Source: a virus
Direction: 5' to 3' (one strand)
DNA: 63,561 bases
Virus record (IMG/VR): IMGVR_UViG_3300044801_000216
Location: 1-63,561 of that record
Within the stretch, counting starts at the first letter, position 1; each line of letters begins with the position of its first letter. The position numbers and the translations under genes are program-made. Positions 56,110-63,561 of this stretch are shown here, piece after piece. Below the pieces are notes generated by a model. The model was not told where the DNA came from. It ran no database searches and worked only from the letters and a program-made list of their open reading frames with translations.

Positions 56110-59100
56110 ATGCGTAGAATCGTTCTGCTGTTCCCGTTATTGATCGCGTCCGCCTGGGCTCAGTGCGCGGGTGGCGCCGGAGTAATCACCAGCCCATCCA
56201 CGTGCGGAGGATGCTCCGGTGGCGGCGGCGGCGGCGGAAGCGTCTCGTGGGGCGCCATCGTGGGCACGCTGGGCAACCAGCTCGATCTGGCGGCAGCGTT
56301 GAACGCGAAGCAGAATACAATCGCGTCCTACGCAACCATCAGCGGTTTGCTGGGGTATCCGAGCGCGTTCAACCCGGTGAACACGGGCGACTGGGCGGGG
56401 ACCTGGCAGACGCACCAGCCGTCGTACTTCCAACCCGCGTTGAGCGCCTACTCGACCATCAGCGGGCTGAGCGGGTACCCGTCCACTTTCCCGCCGATCA
56501 ATACGGGCGACTGGGCGGGGACGTGGCAGGGCCAATCGCCGGGCGCGTGGGGGAGGTATTTCTCCGCGACGCGGACCAGCGGCGCGGTGCTCACGCTGGG
56601 GGCGGACTGCACAAGTGCCAATCCCTGCCCGGTGAGGGTCGGCAATACTACCTACCGGCTGACCTCGAGCGCTACGGTGACTCTCAGCGCGGGCGCCGGC
56701 AGCGGCACGGCCCAGGTCTACGTGGTGAGCGGCGGCGCGCTCACGGTTGGGCACAACCTGACGGGCGCGGATGTGACTTGCGGGGGCTGCACGGCGGTTT
56801 CCAGCGTCACCAATCCGCCCGTGCCATCGACGCTGCTGTGGACCTGGACGGCGACTTCGAGCACATGGGACACCTCCGGGGGGACCGACTTTCGCGCGGC
56901 CTACTCGACACAGAACGTACAGGCGGGAAGCGCGGGCGGAGTGGCGGTGAGTACTTCGGGGGATGCGACTACGGTGGAGCAGGACCCGGCTACGATCTAT
57001 GGATACGCCCCCGCGAGGACCGGGACTATCGGAAGCTTGCCGGGAACGTGCGGAGCCGGGGAGCAGTATTTCGCCACCGATGCGCCGCCCGGAGCCAATC
57101 TGTATTTCTGCACGGCGACCGATACCTGGACTTCAATGGGCGCGATTATCGACTCGTTCACGACAACTTCTCTTACCCTGTATCCGCTAGTGAACCCGAC
57201 AAACACGTCTTATGCCAATCCAGGTGGATCGGGAGACCGAAGATCCTCTATAGTCGTAGCGGTTTCGTCCCCAAACTCCCCCGTGGGAGGAGATCTAACG
57301 GAACTGGTCGATGGGATTACGAGCGGCGGGGGCGTGTACTTTCCAATCGCCACGGACATTTCCGGCCGATGGGTTAGCTTTGACTTCGGCGTACCACGTC
57401 TGATATCCGAGGTTACTTTGTACCTCTGGGGAAGTAACGATATGCAGAACTGGAAATGGCAAGCTTCCGCGGATAGTTTTGCTTGGACCGATATTAGCGC
57501 GATCTTCGATATTCCAGGAAACACCAGTCCACTTACTGTAAGTTGTCCCGGATCGACATCGTACCGTTATTGGCGAATGATCGAGACGAGCGGAGTGGTA
57601 AGCGGAGGAGCGGTTCGGGAGGTCACGTTCAAAATCTCCACCGACCCCCTCCTGGATACAACGTTGACGAACTACGGAAAGTCCCTGACCTATGGGATAG
57701 AATCGGCGCAGGCGTTCCAGGCCATCGGGGTATACAAAGGAACTTGCGACATCTCCGCCAGAGGCCAAATCTACGTGGACAAGGGAGCTTCGGGAGTCTC
57801 CGACCAGAGTTACGAGTGTATAAAGGACGCGAACGACGCTTATGTATGGTTGCCGCTTACGCCCTCGGTGCGGTCGGATTTCTTCTCCTGGAACGTGGTA
57901 CCGGGAACGGCTTGGGCATCGGCGGGAGCGCAAACCGCGACTTTGGCGCCAGTGCCCGCCGGAGTCAACGGCGCGGATTCTTCGCACAATCTGTACATCT
58001 CGGACGGGTCTAACTCGGAAGTGGTAACGATCACGGGTGGAACGGCCGTCAGTGGGGCGGCTTCCGGCACGATAACGTTCACTACGGCGAACGCACACAA
58101 TAACACCGCCTGGACTCTCGGTTCCGCCACGGCGGGAATAAAAGAGGCTTCCGAGTATCTGGTTTCCGGGGGGACGATACACGTTCCCGCCGGCAATTCC
58201 ACGATGCGCGCCGCGGCGGCGATTACCAAGTCCGCCATCAAAATCGTGGGAGACGGCGGGTGGTCCGCGTCATACGACGACACATCTCATGGGTCCGTGC
58301 TGGTCAACCACTCGAACACAGCCGATGTTATCCAGATCGGAGACGCCTCGAATCATACTTACGGCTTCCAACTGGAAAGTGTTGGGTTCACGACGGACAC
58401 CTACGCGGTCTCCGGAGCGGCGACCGATGGCGGGTTAATTAAGTTGACGATAGCTCCGCACGAGTTCTCTACCGGCGACAAGGTGTATGTGCGCAACGTC
58501 GGCGGGGTGACGGCGGCAAACGGATACTGGACGGCAACTGTCGTGGACGGCACGCACATCGACCTGCAAGGCTCGACGTTCTCCGGCGCTTACTCCTCCG
58601 GCGGAGCTGTCTATCGGTCTAAAACCGCCGGGTCCGCGATCCATCTCTATAGCTTCTCGAACGCCTCGGTACGCGATGTTACTATCCGCCATCATTACCA
58701 GCCGGTCTTGGTTGGGTACGGCGACAACTTCCATTTCGACAACTATGTCATCAAAGGCACGACGCCAAACGTTATATCCGCCGGGAGCGCGGGCATCGCT
58801 ATCAACACCGCCGGAAACGAAGTCTTCGTCGGAAAAGGCGTCATCGACGTGGACGACGGCGTTTGGACGGCCAACGGGGGTCCGTGCGATTTGTCTTACG
58901 GGTTCTGTCCCAACCAGGAGCCATACGCGGGCATTTTGATGTTACAAGGTTTTGGCATATATATCGACGGCGCCAGCGTGATTCACGGCGGCCATGGTCT
59001 GCTTGCGACCCCCACAGCGGGAACGGCGGTAACGTGGGTTTATATCGTAAACTCCCTGTTCGATACGTCGTCGGGTACGAACTTGATTCAACCGAACGGT

Positions 59101-59781
59101 AGCGGCGCTAACGTGTACGGCGTGGTTCTCGCAAACGATTGGTTCACTAACAACAACGACACGGGGTTGACAATCTCCCAGTCTTCCTCCGGTGTGGTGG
59201 ACGGGGTACAAATCTCCAACGCCCGTGTGTTCGACAATAGGCAGAACGGAATTTATTTAGCGGCGGGGCGCAACCTCCAAATCGGGTCCGAGTCCCAAAT
59301 CTGCGGTAACGGCCTGGGTTCTTCCAACACTTACGACGGCTTGGTAGTCGGCGCCGGCGCCTCTCACTGGTCGTTTGGGAACTCCACATCGGGAACTTGC
59401 TCTGGGTTTGGAACGAACCAGCGTTACGGCGTCAACATCGGAGCCAGCGGGCCGTACTTCAGAGTTGTGGGCAACGATTTATCGGGGAACGCCACGGGTG
59501 GATTTGCGAATACAAGTGGGGCCGCAAACGGGATCGTATCCAACAATTTGGGATACAACCCGGTGGGGGCCGGTTCAATCAGCGTGACCGGAAGCCCGTT
59601 CACCTACACGGCCGGCCCCAGTCCAGAGGTAGTCTACATCAACGGCGGCACGGTTTCCGGGGTGGTGCGGGGATCTTCGACGATCTGCGCGGCGAGTCCA
59701 TGCCAAGCGACACTGCCTCCGAACGGCGCGGTGGTTGTCACCTACAGCTCGGCTCCGACGATGGTCAAGGACGTACAGTAA
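56110..59781 (+). CDS. Beta-helix spike-like protein with Sec signal peptide, 1223 aa
   Basis: Begins MRRIVLLFPLLIASAWAQC, a Sec signal peptide ending in Ala-Gln, then a Gly-rich linker (SCGGCSGGGGGGG-like). Residues ~370-510 look like an F5/8-type C (discoidin) sugar-binding domain (WVSFDFGVPRLISEVTLYLW; Trp and Gly positions fit). Residues ~690-1150 are long right-handed beta-helix-like repeats with Gly/Asn/Val turns (NTAGNEVFVGKGVIDV, NLIQPNGSGANVYGVV). It could be a spike that binds or cuts cell-surface sugar. No catalytic triad is evident. Confidence 0.7.
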   Translation: MRRIVLLFPLLIASAWAQCAGGAGVITSPSTCGGCSGGGGGGGSVSWGAIVGTLGNQLDLAAALNAKQNTIASYATISGLLGYPSAFNPVNTGDWAGTWQTHQPSYFQPALSAYSTISGLSGYPSTFPPINTGDWAGTWQGQSPGAWGRYFSATRTSGAVLTLGADCTSANPCPVRVGNTTYRLTSSATVTLSAGAGSGTAQVYVVSGGALTVGHNLTGADVTCGGCTAVSSVTNPPVPSTLLWTWTATSSTWDTSGGTDFRAAYSTQNVQAGSAGGVAVSTSGDATTVEQDPATIYGYAPARTGTIGSLPGTCGAGEQYFATDAPPGANLYFCTATDTWTSMGAIIDSFTTTSLTLYPLVNPTNTSYANPGGSGDRRSSIVVAVSSPNSPVGGDLTELVDGITSGGGVYFPIATDISGRWVSFDFGVPRLISEVTLYLWGSNDMQNWKWQASADSFAWTDISAIFDIPGNTSPLTVSCPGSTSYRYWRMIETSGVVSGGAVREVTFKISTDPLLDTTLTNYGKSLTYGIESAQAFQAIGVYKGTCDISARGQIYVDKGASGVSDQSYECIKDANDAYVWLPLTPSVRSDFFSWNVVPGTAWASAGAQTATLAPVPAGVNGADSSHNLYISDGSNSEVVTITGGTAVSGAASGTITFTTANAHNNTAWTLGSATAGIKEASEYLVSGGTIHVPAGNSTMRAAAAITKSAIKIVGDGGWSASYDDTSHGSVLVNHSNTADVIQIGDASNHTYGFQLESVGFTTDTYAVSGAATDGGLIKLTIAPHEFSTGDKVYVRNVGGVTAANGYWTATVVDGTHIDLQGSTFSGAYSSGGAVYRSKTAGSAIHLYSFSNASVRDVTIRHHYQPVLVGYGDNFHFDNYVIKGTTPNVISAGSAGIAINTAGNEVFVGKGVIDVDDGVWTANGGPCDLSYGFCPNQEPYAGILMLQGFGIYIDGASVIHGGHGLLATPTAGTAVTWVYIVNSLFDTSSGTNLIQPNGSGANVYGVVLANDWFTNNNDTGLTISQSSSGVVDGVQISNARVFDNRQNGIYLAAGRNLQIGSESQICGNGLGSSNTYDGLVVGAGASHWSFGNSTSGTCSGFGTNQRYGVNIGASGPYFRVVGNDLSGNATGGFANTSGAANGIVSNNLGYNPVGAGSISVTGSPFTYTAGPSPEVVYINGGTVSGVVRGSSTICAASPCQATLPPNGAVVVTYSSAPTMVKDVQ

Positions 59782-59794
59782 TAGGAGATAACTT

Positions 59795-60952
59795 ATGCGA
59801 AGAATCTTTGCACTGTGCGCACTGTGCGCGTTGTGGACGCTGGCTATTATAAGCGCGGCGGCGCAGATCACGCCTCCGCCAGGCGGCGGCGGCAGTCCGG
59901 TTGACCTCACCGCGATTCACCCCGCCAGCGCCCTAACCGGCAGTGGCGCGCTGCTGAAGGACTCCGCAGCGGGGACGGTGGGGCTTCAGACCGGCACGGG
60001 AGTTGCGCGGCTCGCTTCCGGCGTAGCAACCGCAGCCGAACTCTCGGGCGACGCAACCACCAGCGGGAGTAATGCCGTTACCGTCACGGCTCTCCACGAT
60101 TCGATCTGTCACGGTGCCGGTGGTGGAGCGGTCTTGCACAGCGATTCTCCATATGCGATTCCAGCGGGGTGCAGCTACATGGACTGCGACGCCACGGCGG
60201 GAGCCGTTGTGCTGACTCTTCCCGCTACGTCGGGGAGCGGAAGAGAGATCACAGCCAAAAAGATAGACTCCTCGACGAGCGCCTGCACCCCAACCGTTAC
60301 CGGCGGCGATGCGGTAGACGGTGTTTCGTCTTTCAGTTTGACCTCGCAATGGGCTTCCAGTAAGGTAGTTGACCGGGCAACGGGATACTGGGACAGGTCG
60401 CATGTGAATCAGTTGGCGGGAGACGTATCCGGGGCCAGCACAGCCAACACTGTGACTAAGATAAATGGAACGTCTCTCGCGGGGCTGGCAACCGGATTCC
60501 TGTTCAACACGATTACTACGGGAGTTCCCACGGTTCCCACCGCAACAGCCAATACGGTGCTCGCTGGTCCAACTTCCGGCGCTGCGGCGGTTCCGACTAC
60601 CCGCGCTTTGGTGGCTGCGGATATTCCGGCAGTTCCTATCGTTTCCGGCACCGGGGGCGCGCTTACCGGGCCGTCCGAGTTTTACGTTTGCACAACCACA
60701 TGTACGGTGACTCCTCCGGTCCCCGTGGCAGGTTATCAGTTCTGCATTCGCAACGCTCCCGGAGTTTCCACGGTTATCACTCTCGCTGGAGTCGCACTGG
60801 TGTACTACGAGAAAACCGACTTATCGGGGTATGGGACTGTTGCGACGGCGGCAACGTCGAGCGGGATAACCGGAGACAAGATTTGTATTGTGGGGCTGGA
60901 TGCAACCCATTACTTGACGTACTCATATATGGGCACGTGGACGGTGAACTAA
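59795..60952 (+). CDS. Fibre-like protein with Sec signal peptide, 385 aa
   Basis: MRRIFALCALCALWTLAIIS is followed by AAAQITPPPGGGG, a signal peptide and linker. Residues ~75-105 (ELSGDATTSGSNAVTVTAL) match a short phage fibre module seen in many tail fibres. The rest is Ala/Thr/Gly-rich and beta-like with two Cys pairs. The repeat CTGTGCGCA in the signal peptide DNA is a local direct repeat. Its stop and the next ATG overlap (TAATG). Confidence 0.65.
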   Translation: MRRIFALCALCALWTLAIISAAAQITPPPGGGGSPVDLTAIHPASALTGSGALLKDSAAGTVGLQTGTGVARLASGVATAAELSGDATTSGSNAVTVTALHDSICHGAGGGAVLHSDSPYAIPAGCSYMDCDATAGAVVLTLPATSGSGREITAKKIDSSTSACTPTVTGGDAVDGVSSFSLTSQWASSKVVDRATGYWDRSHVNQLAGDVSGASTANTVTKINGTSLAGLATGFLFNTITTGVPTVPTATANTVLAGPTSGAAAVPTTRALVAADIPAVPIVSGTGGALTGPSEFYVCTTTCTVTPPVPVAGYQFCIRNAPGVSTVITLAGVALVYYEKTDLSGYGTVATAATSSGITGDKICIVGLDATHYLTYSYMGTWTVN

Positions 60953-62160
60953 TGAAACGGCTTTTCGGTTCGCTCGTTTTGTTTGCCGCTATCGGGATGG
61001 GGCAGATTCTCGATCCCATACTTTCCGGTGACGGAGGTCCGTTTACGCTGGTCGCAACCACGGTCGGGTCTTCGCAGACGGTGACAATAAACAGGCTGAC
61101 ACTCAATGGCAACGCTCTGCTCAATTGGGGCGATGGCGGCACCGCTACCATTACCAGCGGCAACACCGGAGCATGGACCCATGTGTATGCGGCGGCTGGG
61201 GCGCACGCGATCACGCTTCCGAACGCTCGGATGATCGTGGGATTGGACTTGCGCGACGCACAACTAGGCGGGCTGAATACCTCGCAGTTGAGAACAAGCT
61301 CGCTGAACTACTTCTATGCGACTGCCATAACCGGGAGCACGGTTAAGAGCGCGGACATGAGCGCGTGGAGGCCAACGTACTGGGGACTGTACTCCATGCC
61401 CGCCGGAACCTACTCGATCTCCAGCGCGGATATGTCGGCGTGGCGGCCTACGACTTGGTCCCTAGCCTACATGCCCACTGGAACCTACAGCATCTCCAGC
61501 GCGGATATGTCGGCGTGGCGGCCTACGACTTGGTACCTGTTCTCCATGCCCACGGGGACGTACTCGATTTCCAGCGCGGACATGAGCGCGTGGAGGCCAA
61601 CGAACTGGGACCTGTTCTCCATGCCCGCCGGAACCTACTCGATTTCCAGCGCGGACATGAGCGCGTGGAGGCCAACGAACTGGTACCTGTTCTCCATGCC
61701 CACGGGGACGTACTCGATTTCCAGCGCGGACATGAGCGCGTGGAGGCTAACGAACTGGGAACTGTTCTCCATGCCCACGGGGACGTACTCGATTTCCAGC
61801 GCGGACATGAGCGCGTGGACGACGGTGCAAAATCTGTATTGTTATTCTAACGTGGGTGGTGTACTAACCATCTCGGCGTATACGGATTTTACCGGACTCG
61901 TTGCGCTGCACAATCTGCAACTGCAAAACAACGCCTTAGCCCAAGCGTCGGTGGATGCCGTGCTTAAAGGACTCTGGACCGCCCGCGCCAGCTTCACGTA
62001 TGCGACCCCATCGCTGACGATCAATGGGACGAACGCAGCGCCTTCTGGAATCTATCAATCGAACTGCCCAACCCCCGCGACAGGTAAAGAATGGGCATAC
62101 GATCTGGTCCATGAAACGTGTGCGGGCGGTGGACACGTCTGGACTGTAGCGACTAACTAA
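60952..62160 (+). CDS. Repeat-rich secreted fibre-like protein, 402 aa
   Basis: MKRLFGSLVLFAAIGMGQIL is a signal peptide. Residues ~45-85 resemble a PKD-like domain (NWGDGGTATITSGNTGAWTH). Then six 25-residue repeats (61354-61803) with the core SADMSAWRPTxWxLxSMPxGTYSI (shortened here), then a C-terminal Cys-containing part. The repeats vary mostly at the residue pair after Thr-x-Trp-x-Leu, like a modular ligand-facing surface. It could be a receptor-binding or decoy protein. Confidence 0.65.
   Translation: MKRLFGSLVLFAAIGMGQILDPILSGDGGPFTLVATTVGSSQTVTINRLTLNGNALLNWGDGGTATITSGNTGAWTHVYAAAGAHAITLPNARMIVGLDLRDAQLGGLNTSQLRTSSLNYFYATAITGSTVKSADMSAWRPTYWGLYSMPAGTYSISSADMSAWRPTTWSLAYMPTGTYSISSADMSAWRPTTWYLFSMPTGTYSISSADMSAWRPTNWDLFSMPAGTYSISSADMSAWRPTNWYLFSMPTGTYSISSADMSAWRLTNWELFSMPTGTYSISSADMSAWTTVQNLYCYSNVGGVLTISAYTDFTGLVALHNLQLQNNALAQASVDAVLKGLWTARASFTYATPSLTINGTNAAPSGIYQSNCPTPATGKEWAYDLVHETCAGGGHVWTVATN
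61354..61803. repeat. 75-bp tandem repeat, six units
   Basis: Units start at GAC 61354, 61429, 61504, 61579, 61654, 61729; a partial seventh begins at 61804. Two synonymous codon versions exist: units 2-3 begin GATATGTCGGCGTGGCGG, the others GACATGAGCGCGTGGAGG. The variable residues after W are Gly, Ser, Tyr, Asp, Tyr, Glu. Confidence 0.9.
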
Positions 62161-62174
62161 AAGGAGAAACCTCA

Positions 62175-62561
62175 ATGAAGCGAACGATTGTGATTTTAGC
62201 TCTGGCTATTTTGCCTGGATTGCTCTCGGCGCAAACAACCGTAGCGACGGTGACGATTACCGTGCCAACTGCGGCGGTTCCGATTGTCAACGCCTGGATC
62301 GCAACGCAGTGTGCCGTCTATGCAACCGATGGCATAACCTGTGTGACCCCTCAGTACGCCTCGGCCAAGGACCTGGCTCAACAGATTGTCCAGGCGGCGA
62401 TCAATGCCAAACTGATGGGCATTTTGCAGTGGGCCGTCACAACTACTGATCCGAGCATCCCGGCGGCCGTGAAAACTCAGATAACAAACCGGCTCAATGC
62501 ACAGACGGCCATCGCGAACGCGCAAACGGCGGCGGCAACGGCTACCGTTACGGTGAATTGA
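62175..62561 (+). CDS. Secreted protein, 128 aa
   Basis: MKRTIVILALAILPGLLSAQ is a clear Sec signal peptide ending in Ala-Gln, followed by a Val/Thr/Ala-rich mature part with two Cys (ATQCAVYATDGITC) and a helical end (LNAQTAIANAQTAAATATVT). Follows the repeat-rich gene by 14 bases with AAAGGAGAAA before the ATG. A small periplasmic or surface protein. Function unknown. Confidence 0.6.
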   Translation: MKRTIVILALAILPGLLSAQTTVATVTITVPTAAVPIVNAWIATQCAVYATDGITCVTPQYASAKDLAQQIVQAAINAKLMGILQWAVTTTDPSIPAAVKTQITNRLNAQTAIANAQTAAATATVTVN

Positions 62562-62563
62562 GA

Positions 62564-62902
62564 ATGAGACATACGCCCTGGCTTTTGGCCGCTCTGATAT
62601 TCGCGCTGGCGATGGCTCCTCTGCTGCACGCCGGAGAGAACCACCGCCATCTTTGGCTTGCGTCGGTTGCCACGCTCGTCGCAGCGGAGGGAATGGACGT
62701 AGCCAGTTCGCGCGGTGGAGTGGAAGCGAATCCGATCATGAAGCACGGCGGAGTGGCGATCAAAGTATCCGCAGTAGGAGCGGTAGTGTTGATCGAGTGG
62801 CTGGCGACAAGACACCACCCAAGCAAAGTGCCAGCTATTGTGAACTTCGCTGGAGCGGGCGCACTAACCGGCGTGGCTGTGAGAAACTGGAGGATCAAAT
62901 GA
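62564..62902 (+). CDS. Membrane or exported protein, 112 aa
   Basis: ATG 62564 gives MRHTPWLLAALIFALAMAPL, a signal peptide or first membrane helix; a second hydrophobic stretch (about 27-42) and a third (about 60-78) follow, with EANPIMKHGG between them, a pattern known from small bacterial membrane proteins with an Asp-Asn-Pro motif. The stop overlaps the next ATG (ATGA). It could be a holin or antiholin-type protein, but the family is not certain. Confidence 0.55.
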   Translation: MRHTPWLLAALIFALAMAPLLHAGENHRHLWLASVATLVAAEGMDVASSRGGVEANPIMKHGGVAIKVSAVGAVVLIEWLATRHHPSKVPAIVNFAGAGALTGVAVRNWRIK

Positions 62903-63000
62903 AACGCATTCTGCTGTTCGTTGCGATCTGCGGGGCGGCGATGGGGCCTCGGAGCGATTCTCGGTTCGCCGCAAACTCAAGAAAGGACGTATACTACTGA
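62899..63000 (+). CDS. Short signal-peptide ORF, possible frameshifted leader, 33 aa
   Basis: Reads MKRILLFVAICGAAMG then a polar tail that ends at TGA 62998-63000. The other frame downstream of a GGGG run (62944-62947) reads GLGAILGSPQTQERTYTT and continues without a stop into the next gene. A -1/+1 slip at that run would join this signal peptide to the 125-residue protein. It may be a real small gene, a frameshift remnant or a programmed frameshift. Confidence 0.4.
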   Translation: MKRILLFVAICGAAMGPRSDSRFAANSRKDVYY

Positions 63001-63001
63001 C

Positions 63002-63379
63002 ATGGGCGCATATGCGACAGGCTTTCCATTGTTTCCCGCCGGCTACGTGGCCGGCACGATCACGATCTCAGCCGGACAGGCGAACTCGCCGCAATCGCTT
63101 CTGGCGCTCATTCAAGCGCAACTGGACGCCAACTGCGCCGGGTCTTACCAGGAGGTCACCTTGCAGGCGGACGCCAGCGGCGCATTGTACGTGGGCCGCC
63201 CGAACATCGTCGGACCTCTGTCCACCACCAACTACGGCTACATCCTGGCCGCGGCCACCACTGGGGCAGCAGGGGCTTCACGCACCTACAGGTCCAGCTT
63301 TCCGGGCAACAACTCTCCGGTCGGCGATCTGATGGTGCTGATGAGCGGCGCCGGAACGTTCCATGTCGAGGTAGCATAA
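63002..63379 (+). CDS. Small beta-rich protein, 125 aa
   Basis: ATG 63002 (MGAYATGFPLFPAGYVAGTI) follows GAAAGGACG by 12 bases. It is rich in Ala, Gly, Thr and Ser with strand-like segments, resembling a short fibre tip or surface protein. The preceding short ORF might supply a signal peptide through a frameshift. The next gene, with AGGAGG, starts at 63399. Confidence 0.55.
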   Translation: MGAYATGFPLFPAGYVAGTITISAGQANSPQSLLALIQAQLDANCAGSYQEVTLQADASGALYVGRPNIVGPLSTTNYGYILAAATTGAAGASRTYRSSFPGNNSPVGDLMVLMSGAGTFHVEVA

Positions 63380-63398
63380 GAGGCAGGAGGCAAACCCG

Positions 63399-63561
63399 GT
63401 GGCTTCCAACACACCCGCCACGCCCGGCCAAGGCCTCTCGCTGGAACCGATTCAGGGCAACAGCCTGACCGAGTTCATTCGCTCGATCGAGGGACTGACG
63501 GGGAAGCAGGGACAGCAGATCTTAGGCTCCGGATTGGCGCAAGAGCAGTCGGGTGTGAACT
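63399..63561 (+). CDS. Virion/ejection protein, 5' part (continues at position 1)
   Basis: GTG 63399 with GCAGGAGGCAAA upstream gives MASNTPATPGQG, 12 codons to 63434, then the repeated 127 bases that equal positions 1-127. Joined to 1-579 it encodes 204 residues. See the entry at 1-579 for the role. Confidence 0.8.
   Translation, partial: MASNTPATPGQGLSLEPIQGNSLTEFIRSIEGLTGKQGQQILGSGLAQEQSGVN
63435..63561. repeat. Terminal direct repeat, right copy
   Basis: Identical to positions 1-127. See left copy. Confidence 0.95.

Noticed and set aside
61354-61803. Diversity-generating retroelement target
   Set aside because: The variable residues look like a tuned surface, but I see no reverse transcriptase, no template repeat and no adenine-directed pattern in this window.
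1-63561. tRNA genes
   Set aside because: I looked for T-loop-like GGTTCGA patterns and cloverleaf pairing and found none convincing. A search with a tRNA scanner should be done; a negative result would confirm.

Overview
This window is a complete or nearly complete genome of a tailed double-stranded DNA phage. Its last 127 bases (63435-63561) repeat its first 127 exactly, and an open frame with its own ribosome binding site at 63399 runs through that joint to 579. The molecule therefore closes into a circle of 63,434 unique bases. The set of genes (portal, scaffold, coat protein, putative ejection proteins, no visible tape measure, sheath or baseplate) suggests a short-tailed virion. There is a tyrosine recombinase, an XRE-type repressor candidate and a ParB-like protein, so a temperate or phage-plasmid lifestyle is plausible. 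The host is not given by the sequence. Many signal peptides ending in Ala-Gln and the GC-rich codon use would fit Acidobacteriota, but this is only a guess.

Layout. (1) From 29002 rightward, through the joint to 3999, lies the late + strand block: small genes, putative terminase small subunit, large terminase (32873-35191), a glycosyltransferase, a lipoprotein, a papain-like protein, a holin-like protein, portal (39205-41418), scaffold (42906-43940), major capsid protein (43962-45101), head-tail and tail proteins to 53284, then a run of eight ORFs with Sec-type N-terminal signal peptides (53313-63000) that include fibre-like and beta-helix spike-like proteins, then putative ejection proteins (63399-3688) and a second holin-like protein. 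(2) 4005-19246 on the minus strand is the replication, repair and modification block: family A DNA polymerase, a UDG/3'-5' exonuclease fusion, ERCC4-type nuclease, two glycosyltransferases, P-loop ATPases, a RecB/Cas4-like nuclease, an XPD/DinG-like helicase, a methylase-like protein, ParB-like and XRE proteins. (3) 19247-19604 is a divergent control region with candidate promoters, a 25-bp perfect inverted repeat and an operator-like palindrome, next to a + strand gene with three tandem zinc-ribbon modules. (4) 20745-26191 on the minus strand holds the integrase and a chain of small genes separated by hairpins, read from a strong consensus promoter at 26213-26242. (5) 26243-27006 has no gene but many repeats and is the best candidate origin or control region. 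(6) 27007-28955 on the minus strand holds a DNA methyltransferase and an unknown protein.

The most striking unexplained signals are: a dispersed 13-bp palindrome TGTAGA-S-TCTACA (five perfect and three near copies); a ~108-nt putative small RNA (about 42049-42156) with its own promoter, one of those palindromes just upstream, a Rho-independent terminator and a perfect 10-nt copy of the 16S anti-Shine-Dalgarno end; and the cluster of phage fibre or spike-like proteins that begin with export signals.
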